Shown in pieces: positions 1-8,241 of a DNA stretch of 64,000 nucleotides. The stretch's first letter is position 1. Every line of letters starts with the position of its first letter. The DNA is from Sporosarcina ureae (lineage in GTDB: Bacteria > Bacillota > Bacilli > Bacillales_A > Planococcaceae). The stretch lies in contig NZ_CP015109.1 in assembly GCF_002082015.1 (NCBI RefSeq), forward strand, positions 994,001-1,058,000, in the 5' to 3' direction. Below the pieces are notes generated by a model. That model did not search any database and was not told the DNA's origin. It saw only the letters and a list, made by a program, of their open reading frames with translations. The position numbers and the translations under genes are program-made.

Positions 1-156
1 GATTTTCGTATTAAAATCCAATGTCATTTCATGAATTTCTCCAAAAACCACTTCACCATCAGCTGGGGTAGCACTAGTTAGACCAGTATGTGCGGATACG
101 GTATTTGCTGAGATGATGAATAACAAAATGGTCATCATGACAATATTTTTCCTCAT
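1..156 (-). CDS. CopC/YcnJ-like copper resistance protein, N-terminal part
   Basis: Only the first 52 codons lie in the window; the gene runs off the left edge. An ATG at 156 is preceded by a purine-rich site (AAGGGGGAAGTG). The peptide has a signal sequence ending near VSAHTG, then LTSATPADGEVV and a beta-strand-like stretch. A mature N-terminus starting with His and a PADG turn is typical of the CopC domain, a periplasmic or extracytoplasmic copper-binding fold also fused to CopD membrane domains in YcnJ. It is divergent from the metal-resistance operon that follows. Whether a CopD part follows cannot be seen. Confidence 0.6.
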   Translation of the reverse strand, partial: MRKNIVMMTILLFIISANTVSAHTGLTSATPADGEVVFGEIHEMTLDFNTKI

Positions 157-394
157 CACTTCCCCCTTCACTTCCTTTCGATTGTACTAGCCACCCTAAT
201 TTCAAAAGGTGCGTACTATCTACTGTTCGCTTCTTTACCTATTGACTCTTAAGAAAGCGCATAGGTTCCAACTCTTCAAAACAAATGACAACAATATAAA
301 CCTTGTAATTTCTCTCCAAAATACCCTTTTCATTATGTACTAACAAGATTTTGTGTTGAACAACAGTCGTCCTTATAGGGGATTCACTATACAT

Positions 395-423
395 TTGACA
401 CACATATCAGTCATTGCTAATAT
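395..423 (+). promoter_or_regulatory. Sigma-A promoter of the metal-resistance operon
   Basis: TTGACA at 395-400 and TAATAT at 418-423 are separated by 17 bases, a near-consensus vegetative promoter. It lies 50 bases upstream of the regulator start and overlaps the first dyad described in the next entry, as expected for repression by an ArsR/SmtB protein. Confidence 0.75.
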
Positions 424-456
424 GATAATAACAAAACGTATTAGTCATGTCTAATA
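403..456 (+). promoter_or_regulatory. Tandem operator dyads for the ArsR/CmtR-like regulator
   Basis: Two related inverted repeats with the same geometry are seen. CATATCAG-N6-CTAATATG (403-424, one mismatch between arms) overlaps the spacer and -10 of the promoter. TATTAG-N6-CTAATA (439-456, perfect arms) lies between the promoter and the ribosome binding site. Both have TCAT in the spacer. Two 12-2-12-like dyads are typical of ArsR-family operators; binding by the gene product at 474-794 is inferred. Confidence 0.65.
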
Positions 457-473
457 TAAGGAGTGATATATAT

Positions 474-794
474 ATGATACAAGAAGAATTAGAACTTAAA
501 GTGAAGTTTTTGCGTGCATTTGGCGACAAAACCAGGGTGCAAATATTGGAATGCATCAAATACGAGGAAAAGACTGTCTCACAAATTGTTGAAAGTGTAG
601 AAGGTAATCAGTCCAATATCTCGCAACACTTAGCTTGTCTAAGAGGTTGTGGAATTATTGTAGGAAGACAAGAAGGTAAATACGTCTACTATGGACTACG
701 AAATCAACAAATTAAAGAATTACTAGACACATTTGATCAGGTGTTGAATCAAATTGAGAACAATGTCGCTTGCTGTGAAAATCATATAAGTTAA
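474..794 (+). CDS. ArsR/SmtB-family metal sensor, CmtR-like
   Basis: A 106-residue winged-helix repressor. The frame opens at an ATG at 447, but an AAGGAG at 459-464 sits nine bases before the ATG at 474 and the 447 codon lies inside the operator, so 474 is preferred. The recognition helix region reads QSNISQHLACLRGCGIIV, which contains a Cys-x3-Cys pair. That matches the alpha-4 cysteine placement of CmtR (Cd/Pb sensor) rather than the CVC motif of ArsR/CadC. A C-terminal CC pair (VACCENH) could supply another ligand, as Cys102 does in CmtR. It is transcribed with the ATPase gene 12 bases downstream, and metal binding should relieve autorepression. The exact metal (Cd, Pb, Zn) is inferred. 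Confidence 0.8.
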   Translation: MIQEELELKVKFLRAFGDKTRVQILECIKYEEKTVSQIVESVEGNQSNISQHLACLRGCGIIVGRQEGKYVYYGLRNQQIKELLDTFDQVLNQIENNVACCENHIS

Positions 795-806
795 GGACGT
801 GATAGA

Positions 807-3350
807 TTGGGCAATACATGCCGTTCTACCAACGTAGAAACTGAAAATCTAGAGAAACAAACATCCTGTTGCAGTAGCAATCAAGTACAAGAAATCGAAA
901 AATCAACCTGTTGCAGTAGTAACGCTAGAAATACGGAAGTACAAGATACTAGTTGTTGTACTGCCACGCCTACTGTAGAAGAAAGTTGTTGCAGTAGTAC
1001 AGAAAAACCTGTAGATCCTGTTAACATGAACTTGGATCAGGGAATCAAAGAGGAATTTCGGGTGCATGGAATGGATTGCCCGGCTTGTGCGGTAACCATT
1101 GAAAAGAACTTACGCACTCTCCAACACATCAATGAAGTGAATGTGAATTATAGTTCTGGCAAAATGCAAATCAGCGCAACTCAAGAACTTGATGAAGAGT
1201 TAATTCAAAAACAGATGAAAAAGCTCGGTTTCGAAGTCGAACCTAGCAAAGTGAATCACAACGTACAGAATTACTTTATTGAAGGCATGGATTGTGGATC
1301 TTGTGCGCTAACAATTGAAAACCATTTGAACCACCTTCCGGCAGTTAAACACGTGAAGGTGAATTTCTCAACAGGTAAAATGAAAATTGAACATGAAAAT
1401 AGTCCTGAAGAAATTATGAACGAAGTAGCGAAAGCAGGATTTAAAGCATCACCTATTTCTGCAAATAAGCAGACGCCTTCTTCCACACATTCTCGTAAAC
1501 AGAATGAAGCGGTCATTTTTTCAGGTATCCTCATCGCACTAGCTTTCATGGGATCGTATACAGGAGTTTCTCCTTATGTAACAACATTCATGTACATCGT
1601 GGCCATGATCGTCAGTGGCTTTAAGCCGGTCAAGAGTGCATATTACGCAATTAGAAGCCGTTCATTGGACATGAATGTGCTCATGTCCGCTGCAGCAATC
1701 GGAGCCGCTATATTAGGCGAATGGCTTGAAGGCGCCACTGTAGTTTGGCTGTTTTCTTTAGGGCTCACCCTACAAAATCGAGCCATCGAAAAAACACGGA
1801 AATCCATTCGGGGACTTATGGAGTTAACACCGCCTGAAGCTTGGGTAAAAATCGGCCATGAATTAATCAAAAAGCCTGTTGAAGAAGTATCCGTTAATGA
1901 CATCATTGTCGTCAAACCTGGAGACAGAATCCCATTGGATGGGGAAATCACCGATGGGGAATCCAGTGTCAATCAAGCTGCGATTACAGGAGAATCGATA
2001 CCCGTTGATAAATCTATAGGCAGTTTTGTATACGCGGGCTCTATCAATGAACACGGCTCACTCACCGTTAAAGTGACTAAACTAATGGAAGATACAACGA
2101 TCTCCAAAATCATTCACTTAGTTGAAGAAGCCCAAGAGAAAAAGGCGCCAACGGAAGCATTTATCGATAAATTCGCCCGGATTTACACGCCCATCGTATT
2201 CATACTGGCTCTCTTGGTGATGGTCGTTCCTCCGGTATTGACGTTCGGTACTTGGGAAGAATGGATTTACAAAGGACTCATGCTATTAGTCATCGCTTGT
2301 CCTTGTGCGCTCGTTATATCCACTCCCGTTGCGATCGTGACGGCACTTGGAAATGCTGCTAAAAATGGTGTCCTCATTAAAGGGGGAACATTCTTAGAAA
2401 ACGCTGGATCTATTGATGCCATTGCCTTTGACAAAACAGGCACACTGACAGAAGGTAAACCGAAAGTTACGAATGTCGTGACCTTTCATGATTCCGAAAC
2501 AAACATGTTATCGATCGCTCGAACGTTAGAAGAGCACTCTACCCATCCCATCGCTACCACCATCGTGGAGTACACAAAAGAACAAAACATTCAAGCGATG
2601 AAGGGTACGCAGTTTAAGAACGTGGTAGGAAAAGGCATCCAAGCGACAATCGAAGAGATACCGTACTTTGCAGGAAACAGTAAGTTATTTGAAGAGATCG
2701 GTGCCCCTCTCCATGAGTATTCACAACAGATTTCCAGCCTGCAAAATGAAGGGAAAACTATTATCATAATAGGTTCCGCTCAAAAGATTTTAGGTATCAT
2801 TGGCGTTTCGGATACCATTCGAGAAACAACAAAACGATCGGTAAAAAACCTAAAGAAAATCGGTGTTCAACAAATCGTTATGCTGACGGGAGATAACGAA
2901 GGGACAGCAAAAGCCATCGCTTCCGAAGCCGGCATGAACCGATATTATGCTGAACTGTTACCGGAAGATAAAGTGCATACGATAAAACAACTGCAGGAAG
3001 AAGGATATCGCGTGGCTATGATTGGAGATGGCATTAACGATGCCCCTGCACTAGCAACGGCTGACCTTGGTATAGCAATGGGCGGTGCGGGTACAGATAC
3101 AGCCATGGACACCGCAGATATCATATTAATGGCTGACAACTTAGAGAAACTCCCACACACCATGAATCTCAGCCGAAAAGCATTGTCGATTATCAAACAA
3201 AACATTTGGTTTTCATTAATCGTAAAAGCAGTGGCTTTACTGTTGATCTTCCCGGGATGGTTGACATTATGGATTGCGGTATTAAGTGATACCGGTGCTG
3301 CGCTAATTGTGATTTTGAATGCGCTTCGGCTTTTGAGGGTTCGGAGTTAG
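807..3350 (+). CDS. cadA: Heavy-metal-exporting P1B ATPase (CadA type) with Cys-pair tail
   Basis: An 847-residue membrane pump expected to export Cd2+/Zn2+/Pb2+. It starts at TTG 807, behind AAGGACGTGA that overlaps the regulator's stop; no earlier ATG is available. The N-terminal tail is odd: four Cys-Cys pairs, mostly in a CCSS context, at about residues 21-22, 35-36, 50-51 and 61-62. Two HMA domains follow, with metal sites GMDCPAC (residues 88-94) and GMDCGSC. The P1B core shows the membrane CPC motif at 498-500, the phosphorylated Asp in DKTGTLT at 542-548, an HP motif (THPIA) and GDGINDAP at 740-747. The CPC in CPCALVIS matches the Zn/Cd/Pb class. Co-transcription with a CmtR-like sensor supports soft-metal export. 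Confidence 0.92.
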   Translation: MGNTCRSTNVETENLEKQTSCCSSNQVQEIEKSTCCSSNARNTEVQDTSCCTATPTVEESCCSSTEKPVDPVNMNLDQGIKEEFRVHGMDCPACAVTIEKNLRTLQHINEVNVNYSSGKMQISATQELDEELIQKQMKKLGFEVEPSKVNHNVQNYFIEGMDCGSCALTIENHLNHLPAVKHVKVNFSTGKMKIEHENSPEEIMNEVAKAGFKASPISANKQTPSSTHSRKQNEAVIFSGILIALAFMGSYTGVSPYVTTFMYIVAMIVSGFKPVKSAYYAIRSRSLDMNVLMSAAAIGAAILGEWLEGATVVWLFSLGLTLQNRAIEKTRKSIRGLMELTPPEAWVKIGHELIKKPVEEVSVNDIIVVKPGDRIPLDGEITDGESSVNQAAITGESIPVDKSIGSFVYAGSINEHGSLTVKVTKLMEDTTISKIIHLVEEAQEKKAPTEAFIDKFARIYTPIVFILALLVMVVPPVLTFGTWEEWIYKGLMLLVIACPCALVISTPVAIVTALGNAAKNGVLIKGGTFLENAGSIDAIAFDKTGTLTEGKPKVTNVVTFHDSETNMLSIARTLEEHSTHPIATTIVEYTKEQNIQAMKGTQFKNVVGKGIQATIEEIPYFAGNSKLFEEIGAPLHEYSQQISSLQNEGKTIIIIGSAQKILGIIGVSDTIRETTKRSVKNLKKIGVQQIVMLTGDNEGTAKAIASEAGMNRYYAELLPEDKVHTIKQLQEEGYRVAMIGDGINDAPALATADLGIAMGGAGTDTAMDTADIILMADNLEKLPHTMNLSRKALSIIKQNIWFSLIVKAVALLLIFPGWLTLWIAVLSDTGAALIVILNALRLLRVRS

Positions 3351-3381
3351 TTGGATCGGTGGAAACGGTACTGGAAACGGT

Positions 3382-3433
3382 ACCAGGTCCCCACACAATT
3401 CGGAAACAATTCCGAATTGTGTGGGGACCTGGT
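3382..3433. repeat. Palindromic repeat family 1, copy 1 (perfect hairpin)
   Basis: A perfect 24-bp stem around a 4-base ACAA loop; the arms start ACCAGGTCCCCACACAATTC. It lies between the convergent cadA and P450 genes and probably works as a bidirectional terminator. Related copies or half copies occur at 7706, 9631, 17731, 22301, 39783 and 44633, and at the ends of the family 3 elements. Confidence 0.85.
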
Positions 3434-3441
3434 GCATTTTG

Positions 3442-4701
3442 TCACTCTTTGAATAACAATACTTTACTAGTTGGATACGTCGGGAACTGATTCATTGGAA
3501 TCGTCCAATCTTGCTCGGGGACGGTAAATTCATATTGATTCACTAAATGATCAGAAAAGACACGTAAGCTGTGAAGAGTAATCCATTCCCCCGCACAGCG
3601 ATGCATTTCTCTGAACTTCCCGCCACCTTGTGCAATCATTTCATACTCTTCTTCATAGGAAATATCTTTCGCTTTTCCTACAAATCGCTTACTATCAAAT
3701 TGCTCCGGAGAATCGATGGTACGCTTGTCATGGTTACTACCGTACAAATCCAAGACAACCCAGCTATCTTTAGGAATCAAGTATCCATCAACTTCTACAT
3801 CACTCACAGCAATCGCTGGTAGCATCGGGAAAAATGGATAGTAACGACGCAGTTCTTGAATGAAAGAATCTTGCAAGTTATCAAAATCACTTTGTAATTC
3901 TTCGTAAATACCTCGTTTCGCAAAAAGTGCATGCCCCATTAACGCTACCCAAACAGTTAACGCCACTGTCGGACGGATGATGTTTAATAATTCCACTGCT
4001 GCTACTTCCACAGGTAAAAGTTCTCCATCGAGGTCCGTTGCATGGGCAAAAGTATATAGCGCGAGATGTTCTTTCCCTGGCACCGGGTGCTCTCGTGCTT
4101 CTTTTATGAGATCTTCAGCCCATTTTTCGGACTCATTTCGATCCGTAATCCCTTTTATGTGGTCTACAGGAGATGTAACGGCTCCACTAATCATAGAAAT
4201 TTGATTTCTCGCCAATTTTTCCAACGTCTTCGAGTCAAATTGTTCCAAGTTGATCCCGCACCATTCCGAGATGGAATTAAACAACACTCTATTCGCGAGG
4301 TCAAACAACTCAAACTCACCATGCTGTTTGTCTAACTCTTTAGATACATTCTTCGCTAATAATTCATGGTACTCTTCCATTCGATCCGGAGACATTAAAT
4401 CCATGAAGTAACTCTTCCGATGATGGTGTTCGTCACCATCTAAAGTCTGCACACCGCCCTCACCGAATAAAGTTTTCAAGACCGGTTTCGGCATAGCGCC
4501 TTCACGTTTAAAGTTTTCCGGATCATAAAATTTACGGGCCGCCTCTTCCCCGTAAATAACCGTTATTTCTTTCGTTAAGAACTCCGCTTTCACTACGGGT
4601 GCACCCACTTCTTCGCGAAGTTCTCCTAACAAATTATATCCTTTATTAATTAATTCCTTCACATCTGTTACTTTAACTTTGGTTTCGGGTAATTTTTTCA
4701 T
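3442..4701 (-). CDS. CYP152-family cytochrome P450 fatty-acid peroxygenase
   Basis: A 419-residue soluble P450, the same length class as the B. subtilis enzyme BSbeta (YbdT, CYP152A1). Helix-K ELRR lies at 283-286. The heme ligand is Cys369 in FREMHRCAGEWITL, the altered heme loop seen in CYP152. Arg243-Pro244 (NIIRPTVAL) corresponds to the Arg-Pro pair that anchors the fatty-acid carboxylate in peroxygenase P450s. The predicted reaction is H2O2-dependent alpha/beta hydroxylation of long-chain fatty acids, without a reductase partner, and none is encoded nearby. It stands alone, convergent with cadA, with an ATG at 4701 behind an AGGAGTG site. Regiochemistry cannot be told from sequence. Confidence 0.9.
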   Translation of the reverse strand: MKKLPETKVKVTDVKELINKGYNLLGELREEVGAPVVKAEFLTKEITVIYGEEAARKFYDPENFKREGAMPKPVLKTLFGEGGVQTLDGDEHHHRKSYFMDLMSPDRMEEYHELLAKNVSKELDKQHGEFELFDLANRVLFNSISEWCGINLEQFDSKTLEKLARNQISMISGAVTSPVDHIKGITDRNESEKWAEDLIKEAREHPVPGKEHLALYTFAHATDLDGELLPVEVAAVELLNIIRPTVALTVWVALMGHALFAKRGIYEELQSDFDNLQDSFIQELRRYYPFFPMLPAIAVSDVEVDGYLIPKDSWVVLDLYGSNHDKRTIDSPEQFDSKRFVGKAKDISYEEEYEMIAQGGGKFREMHRCAGEWITLHSLRVFSDHLVNQYEFTVPEQDWTIPMNQFPTYPTSKVLLFKE

Positions 4702-4874
4702 AATCTTTCACTCCTGTTTTATGTTCATTTTAAGTATTTTTTTATCACGGCTTAGGGCTCTATTACCTGATATACAGTTTGATAAACATAATAAAGATGC
4801 CAAGTTCATACACTATAGTAGATCCATGTAGAAGGCCTTCTAATTTGTGCAAGGACTTAAAATTAAATAAAATC

Positions 4875-4935
4875 TTGAACAAATTTTACTAATATGCTAA
4901 GATATTAATTCAGGCGACTTTCTTAATTTATTAAG
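4875..4935 (+). promoter_or_regulatory. Promoter and palindrome upstream of the Opu operon
   Basis: TTGAAC at 4875-4880 and TAAGAT at 4898-4903 are 17 bases apart. Downstream, at 4922-4935, a perfect palindrome CTTAA-TTTA-TTAAG precedes the gene by about 40 bases and could be an operator. GbsR/OpcR-type MarR regulators often control such transporters, but none is encoded in this window. The rest of 4702-4960 shows no gene. Confidence 0.5.
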
Positions 4936-4975
4936 GAGTGACGTCTATTTTTTTAATTACATGCAGGAGGTACTT

Positions 4976-6112
4976 ATGCTAAAGTTTGAAAATGTGACTA
5001 AAACGTATGATGATGGATTTCAAGCTGTGAAATCTGTCAACTTCGAGATTGCTGAAGGTGAACTACTTGTTCTAATAGGACCGAGTGGTTCAGGTAAATC
5101 TACTACTATGAAAATGATTAACCGGATCATCCCACACACAAGTGGAAAAATTTCTATCAACGGCAAAGATATCAAATCTTACAACGCTGCTGAACTTCGC
5201 AGAAATATCGGTTACGTCATTCAACAAGTCGGGCTTTTCCCTCATTACACGATCGAAAAAAATATCTCTATTGTACCCCAACTGAAAAATTGGAACGAAA
5301 ACAAAACGAGAACACGCGTACTCGATCTACTTGAAATGGTCGGACTCGATCCGAAAATTTATGCTACACGGTATCCAAAAGAATTATCAGGTGGACAACA
5401 ACAACGTGTCGGAATTGCGAGAGCGCTTGCAGCGAATCCAGATGTCATATTGATGGATGAACCGTTCAGTGCGCTGGACCCCATTACACGTGAGCAGTTG
5501 CAAGAAGAATTAATTAAACTACACAAAAAGTTAAAGAAGACCATTGTCTTTGTCACACACGACATGGACGAAGCGTTAAAGATGGGCGACCGTATTGCCA
5601 TTATGAAAGACGGCAATTTACTTCAGTTAGACACTCCAGAGAAACTACTACATGAACCCGCTCACGGCTTTGTAGAAGAGTTTATGGGTAAGCATCGAAT
5701 TATCCAAAACCCTGAACTGATGCCGGTTACGGAAATTATGGCAGAGAAGGTAGTCACTACCCGTTCGAACACTTCTCCAGAACGAGCCATTTCACTTATA
5801 CGTCAACGAAAAATCACCGATCTTCTCGTTATAGATGATCATAAGAAACTACTTGGTATTGTGTCCGCTTACGATTTAATCAAACAGATAGACGGCATCA
5901 AAACCATTGATGAAGTGATGAAACCAGCTGTACCTTTTTTACTGGATTCGGCAACGGCAAAAGACGCCATTATCATGATGGACGCCTCACCGTTCGGCAT
6001 GATTCCTATTGTCAATGAACAACATATACTAGTAGGACTCGTCAATCGTGGCTCCTTACTCTCTGCGATGTCTAGTCAATGGACAGATAAGGGGGACGAT
6101 CTAGATGAATAA
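4976..6112 (+). CDS. Glycine betaine/carnitine/choline ABC transporter ATPase (OpuCA/OpuBA-like)
   Basis: A 378-residue cytoplasmic ATPase. The start at ATG 4976 is set by GCAGGAGG at 4964-4970; the ATG at 4961 would be upstream of that site. Walker A is GPSGSGKS (35-42), the signature is LSGGQQQR (from 137), and Walker B is VILMDEPFSALDP. The C-terminal third carries two CBS domains (about 255-370), the module that senses ionic strength or nucleotides in OpuA/OpuC ATPases. It overlaps the permease gene by 8 bases. It should energise uptake of compatible solutes under osmotic stress. Confidence 0.9.
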   Translation: MLKFENVTKTYDDGFQAVKSVNFEIAEGELLVLIGPSGSGKSTTMKMINRIIPHTSGKISINGKDIKSYNAAELRRNIGYVIQQVGLFPHYTIEKNISIVPQLKNWNENKTRTRVLDLLEMVGLDPKIYATRYPKELSGGQQQRVGIARALAANPDVILMDEPFSALDPITREQLQEELIKLHKKLKKTIVFVTHDMDEALKMGDRIAIMKDGNLLQLDTPEKLLHEPAHGFVEEFMGKHRIIQNPELMPVTEIMAEKVVTTRSNTSPERAISLIRQRKITDLLVIDDHKKLLGIVSAYDLIKQIDGIKTIDEVMKPAVPFLLDSATAKDAIIMMDASPFGMIPIVNEQHILVGLVNRGSLLSAMSSQWTDKGDDLDE

Positions 6113-6758
6113 TTTAAATATATGGCAACAACTTGTAGAACAAACCAAATTGCGATGGCAAGAAGTACTCCAAGCAACATCCATCCATATTCAACTCGTA
6201 TTCTTCTCAATGATCCTCGCGGTACTCATTGCGGTAACGCTCGGAATTCTTATTACACGCGTACCTAAACTGAAAACTGGAGTCCTCGGTGCGGCAGGCA
6301 TTATGCAAACCATCCCGAGTTTAGCTGTACTTGGTTTCATGATTCCCATTTTCGGAATTGGCGTCAAAACAGCTATCGCTGCGTTATTTCTTTACTCTTT
6401 ACTGCCTATTATGCGAAACACGTACACGGGGATTAAAGACGTTGATCCAGCCACAATTGAAGCCGCGAAAGGTATGGGTATGACGAGCACGCAAATTCTA
6501 TTTAAAGTAGAATTGCCACTTGCCATCCCTATTATTATGGCCGGAATTCGAACAGCGGCAGTGATTAACGTCGGTAACGCAACACTGGCTGCATTCATCG
6601 GAGCAGGTGGACTCGGTGACTTCATTTTCCTCGGCATTACACGTGGAATTGACGGATTGATCTTACTTGGGGCTATTCCAGCAGCGATCCTTGCGATTGC
6701 TCTTGAAACGTTCTTTAGCGCCGTTGAACGTTGGACGACGCCGAAAGGATTGAGATGA
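6105..6758 (+). CDS. Osmoprotectant ABC transporter permease (OpuCB/OpuBB-like)
   Basis: A 217-residue integral membrane protein, equal in length to B. subtilis OpuCB. It has about five or six hydrophobic segments and the EAA-type cytoplasmic loop seen as DPATIEAAKGMGMTSTQILFKVELPLAIPIIMAG (two adjacent parts), where the ATPase docks. It starts inside the end of the ATPase gene, so translation is probably coupled. Canonical OpuC/OpuB operons also encode a second permease (OpuCD/BD); none follows here, so this protein may form a homodimer, or the partner lies elsewhere. Confidence 0.88.
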   Translation: MNNLNIWQQLVEQTKLRWQEVLQATSIHIQLVFFSMILAVLIAVTLGILITRVPKLKTGVLGAAGIMQTIPSLAVLGFMIPIFGIGVKTAIAALFLYSLLPIMRNTYTGIKDVDPATIEAAKGMGMTSTQILFKVELPLAIPIIMAGIRTAAVINVGNATLAAFIGAGGLGDFIFLGITRGIDGLILLGAIPAAILAIALETFFSAVERWTTPKGLR

Positions 6759-6759
6759 T

Positions 6760-7647
6760 TTGAAAAACAAACTCACATTATTGCTCGTCACGACCTTACT
6801 GGCTAGCCTACTGTCAGGTTGTATATTCAATGAAAAAGATTCACTTAGAATCGGTTCGCGTAATAATACGGAAAGTATTATTTTATCCAATATCATGGGA
6901 CAATTAATTGAGGACCGATTAGGTGTAGACATTATTTACAAAGAAAACTTGGGCGGCTCATCTGTCGTCTGGAACGCCATGACGAATGATCATATCGACG
7001 TCATCCCGGACTATACAGGAACCATCGTCGTGACGTATTACCAAGAAGAGCCTGGCACAGCTGAAGAAACATTAGCTGCAACTAAACGACTGGTTGCTGG
7101 TGACAACATCACCGCACTCGGTACGTTCGGATTCAATAACACGTACACACTCGCACTTGACGAAGCGAAAGCTGAAGAATTAGGTCTCGTGACATTTAGT
7201 GATTTCGCTAAAGTGTCCAAAGACTTTACATTGGGTGCCGTATTCGAATTTATCGACCGACCAGACGGATTACCTGGTTTCGAAAAAGAATATGACATCC
7301 AGTTTAAAGACGTCAAAGGGATGGATCACGGCATGATGTACCGTGCAATCGGTGCAAACGAAGTAAATGTCATCAACTCCTACACCACAGATGGACAGCT
7401 CGCAATCGCGAATCTACGCGTGCTAGAAGATGACAAATCGTACTTCCCTCCCTACCACGCACTGCCGTTAGTACGAGATGAAACACTCAAAGAATACCCA
7501 GAGCTAGAAGAGATACTTGGCCTTCTCGAAGGTCAGATCGACGAAGAAACGATGCAAATCATGAACGGAAAAGTCGATAATGACGGGATTATGGTTGAAC
7601 TCGTCGCCAAGGAATTCTTGGTCGATAGTGGGTTAATTGAAGAATAG
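6760..7647 (+). CDS. Osmoprotectant-binding lipoprotein (OpuCC/OpuBC-like)
   Basis: A 295-residue extracellular substrate-binding lipoprotein. The start is TTG 6760, two bases after the permease stop, behind AAAGGA. The signal peptide ends in the lipobox LLSGC with Cys21 as the lipidated residue. The fold is that of the glycine betaine/choline-binding OpuAC family (motifs IGSRNNTES, NAMTNDHIDVIPDYTGT, MYRAIGANEVNVINSYTTDGQ). The last gene of the operon, followed at once by a strong terminator. A decayed duplicate of its last quarter lies at 11482-11690. Substrate choice between choline, betaine and carnitine is not visible. Confidence 0.9.
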   Translation: MKNKLTLLLVTTLLASLLSGCIFNEKDSLRIGSRNNTESIILSNIMGQLIEDRLGVDIIYKENLGGSSVVWNAMTNDHIDVIPDYTGTIVVTYYQEEPGTAEETLAATKRLVAGDNITALGTFGFNNTYTLALDEAKAEELGLVTFSDFAKVSKDFTLGAVFEFIDRPDGLPGFEKEYDIQFKDVKGMDHGMMYRAIGANEVNVINSYTTDGQLAIANLRVLEDDKSYFPPYHALPLVRDETLKEYPELEEILGLLEGQIDEETMQIMNGKVDNDGIMVELVAKEFLVDSGLIEE

Positions 7648-7656
7648 TGAATGGAA

Positions 7657-7698
7657 ACAGCGCACCCTCTTGTGTCGATGAGGGTGCGCTGTTTTTTT
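7657..7698 (+). terminator. Rho-independent terminator of the Opu operon
   Basis: Perfect 13-bp stem ACAGCGCACCCTC / GAGGGTGCGCTGT with a 10-base loop, then a run of T. A degenerate copy of this terminator occurs at 11702. Confidence 0.92.
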
Positions 7699-7705
7699 CG
7701 TAGGT

Positions 7706-7773
7706 GGTACCAGGTACACACACAACTTCAGAACAATTCAGAATCGTATCCAAATTGTGTCGGGACCTGGTAC
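7706..7773. repeat. Palindromic repeat family 1, copy 2
   Basis: An imperfect palindrome between GGTACCAGGTACACACACAA and its partner TTGTGTCGGGACCTGGTAC, located between the convergent Opu operon and the small gene at 7807. About 68 bp. Confidence 0.75.
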
Positions 7774-7806
7774 TGTTTCAGGTACTGTTTCAAATGCCAT
7801 GAACAA

Positions 7807-8082
7807 TTACTCGCCTTTTTTCATCTGGGTCTCATTCAATTGTTGCCGAATCACATCCAAATGTCCTTTATGTTCCTCAATCGTATCTAACTCTTCGTTA
7901 TACTGCTTCGCATTCCTAAACGCGTTTTCAGCACGCTCAATTGCATTAAACGCATGCTCGATCGCCATCTCTTCTGGATGAGACATCGCTTGTTTCACTG
8001 CACGATCCGCTTTCTCCACTGAATTACCGAAAAATGTACCCGGATGATCCTTTTTCCAACTCGGGCCAGAATCCTTTGCCAT
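7807..8082 (-). CDS. Small conserved-looking hypothetical protein
   Basis: A 91-residue, charged, probably helical soluble protein without signal peptide or membrane segment. ATG at 8082 sits eight bases behind GGGAGG, a strong ribosome binding site. The first third (SWKKDHPGTFFGNSVEKADRA) is followed by an Ala/Glu/Asn-rich helical stretch with a repeated A(I/F)-x-x-A pattern. I do not recognise the family. It stands alone between a palindromic repeat and the erythromycin-esterase homologue. The codon pattern and ribosome binding site favour a real gene. Confidence 0.55.
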   Translation of the reverse strand: MAKDSGPSWKKDHPGTFFGNSVEKADRAVKQAMSHPEEMAIEHAFNAIERAENAFRNAKQYNEELDTIEEHKGHLDVIRQQLNETQMKKGE

Positions 8083-8241
8083 ATACTTCGCCTCCCACTT
8101 GTAAAATCAATGATCATGAGCTTAGTATCGCTATTTACTCTGGAAGTATACGCAGGAAGATTTAGCTCAGAATAAAGGTGCCAGACCGGATACCTTATTC
8201 ATATCTCACACAGATACCGTTTTCGCTATAAAAAAGCATTA

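Noticed and set aside
3193-3396. Antisense frames over cadA, PBP, pglX and other large genes
   Set aside because: Their codon positions mirror the sense genes, they lack ribosome binding sites, and they encode no recognisable protein.
8165-8225. Possible family 1/2 hybrid repeat
   Set aside because: Only short pieces (GGTGCCAGACC, ATCTCACACAGATACC) match; too decayed to call.
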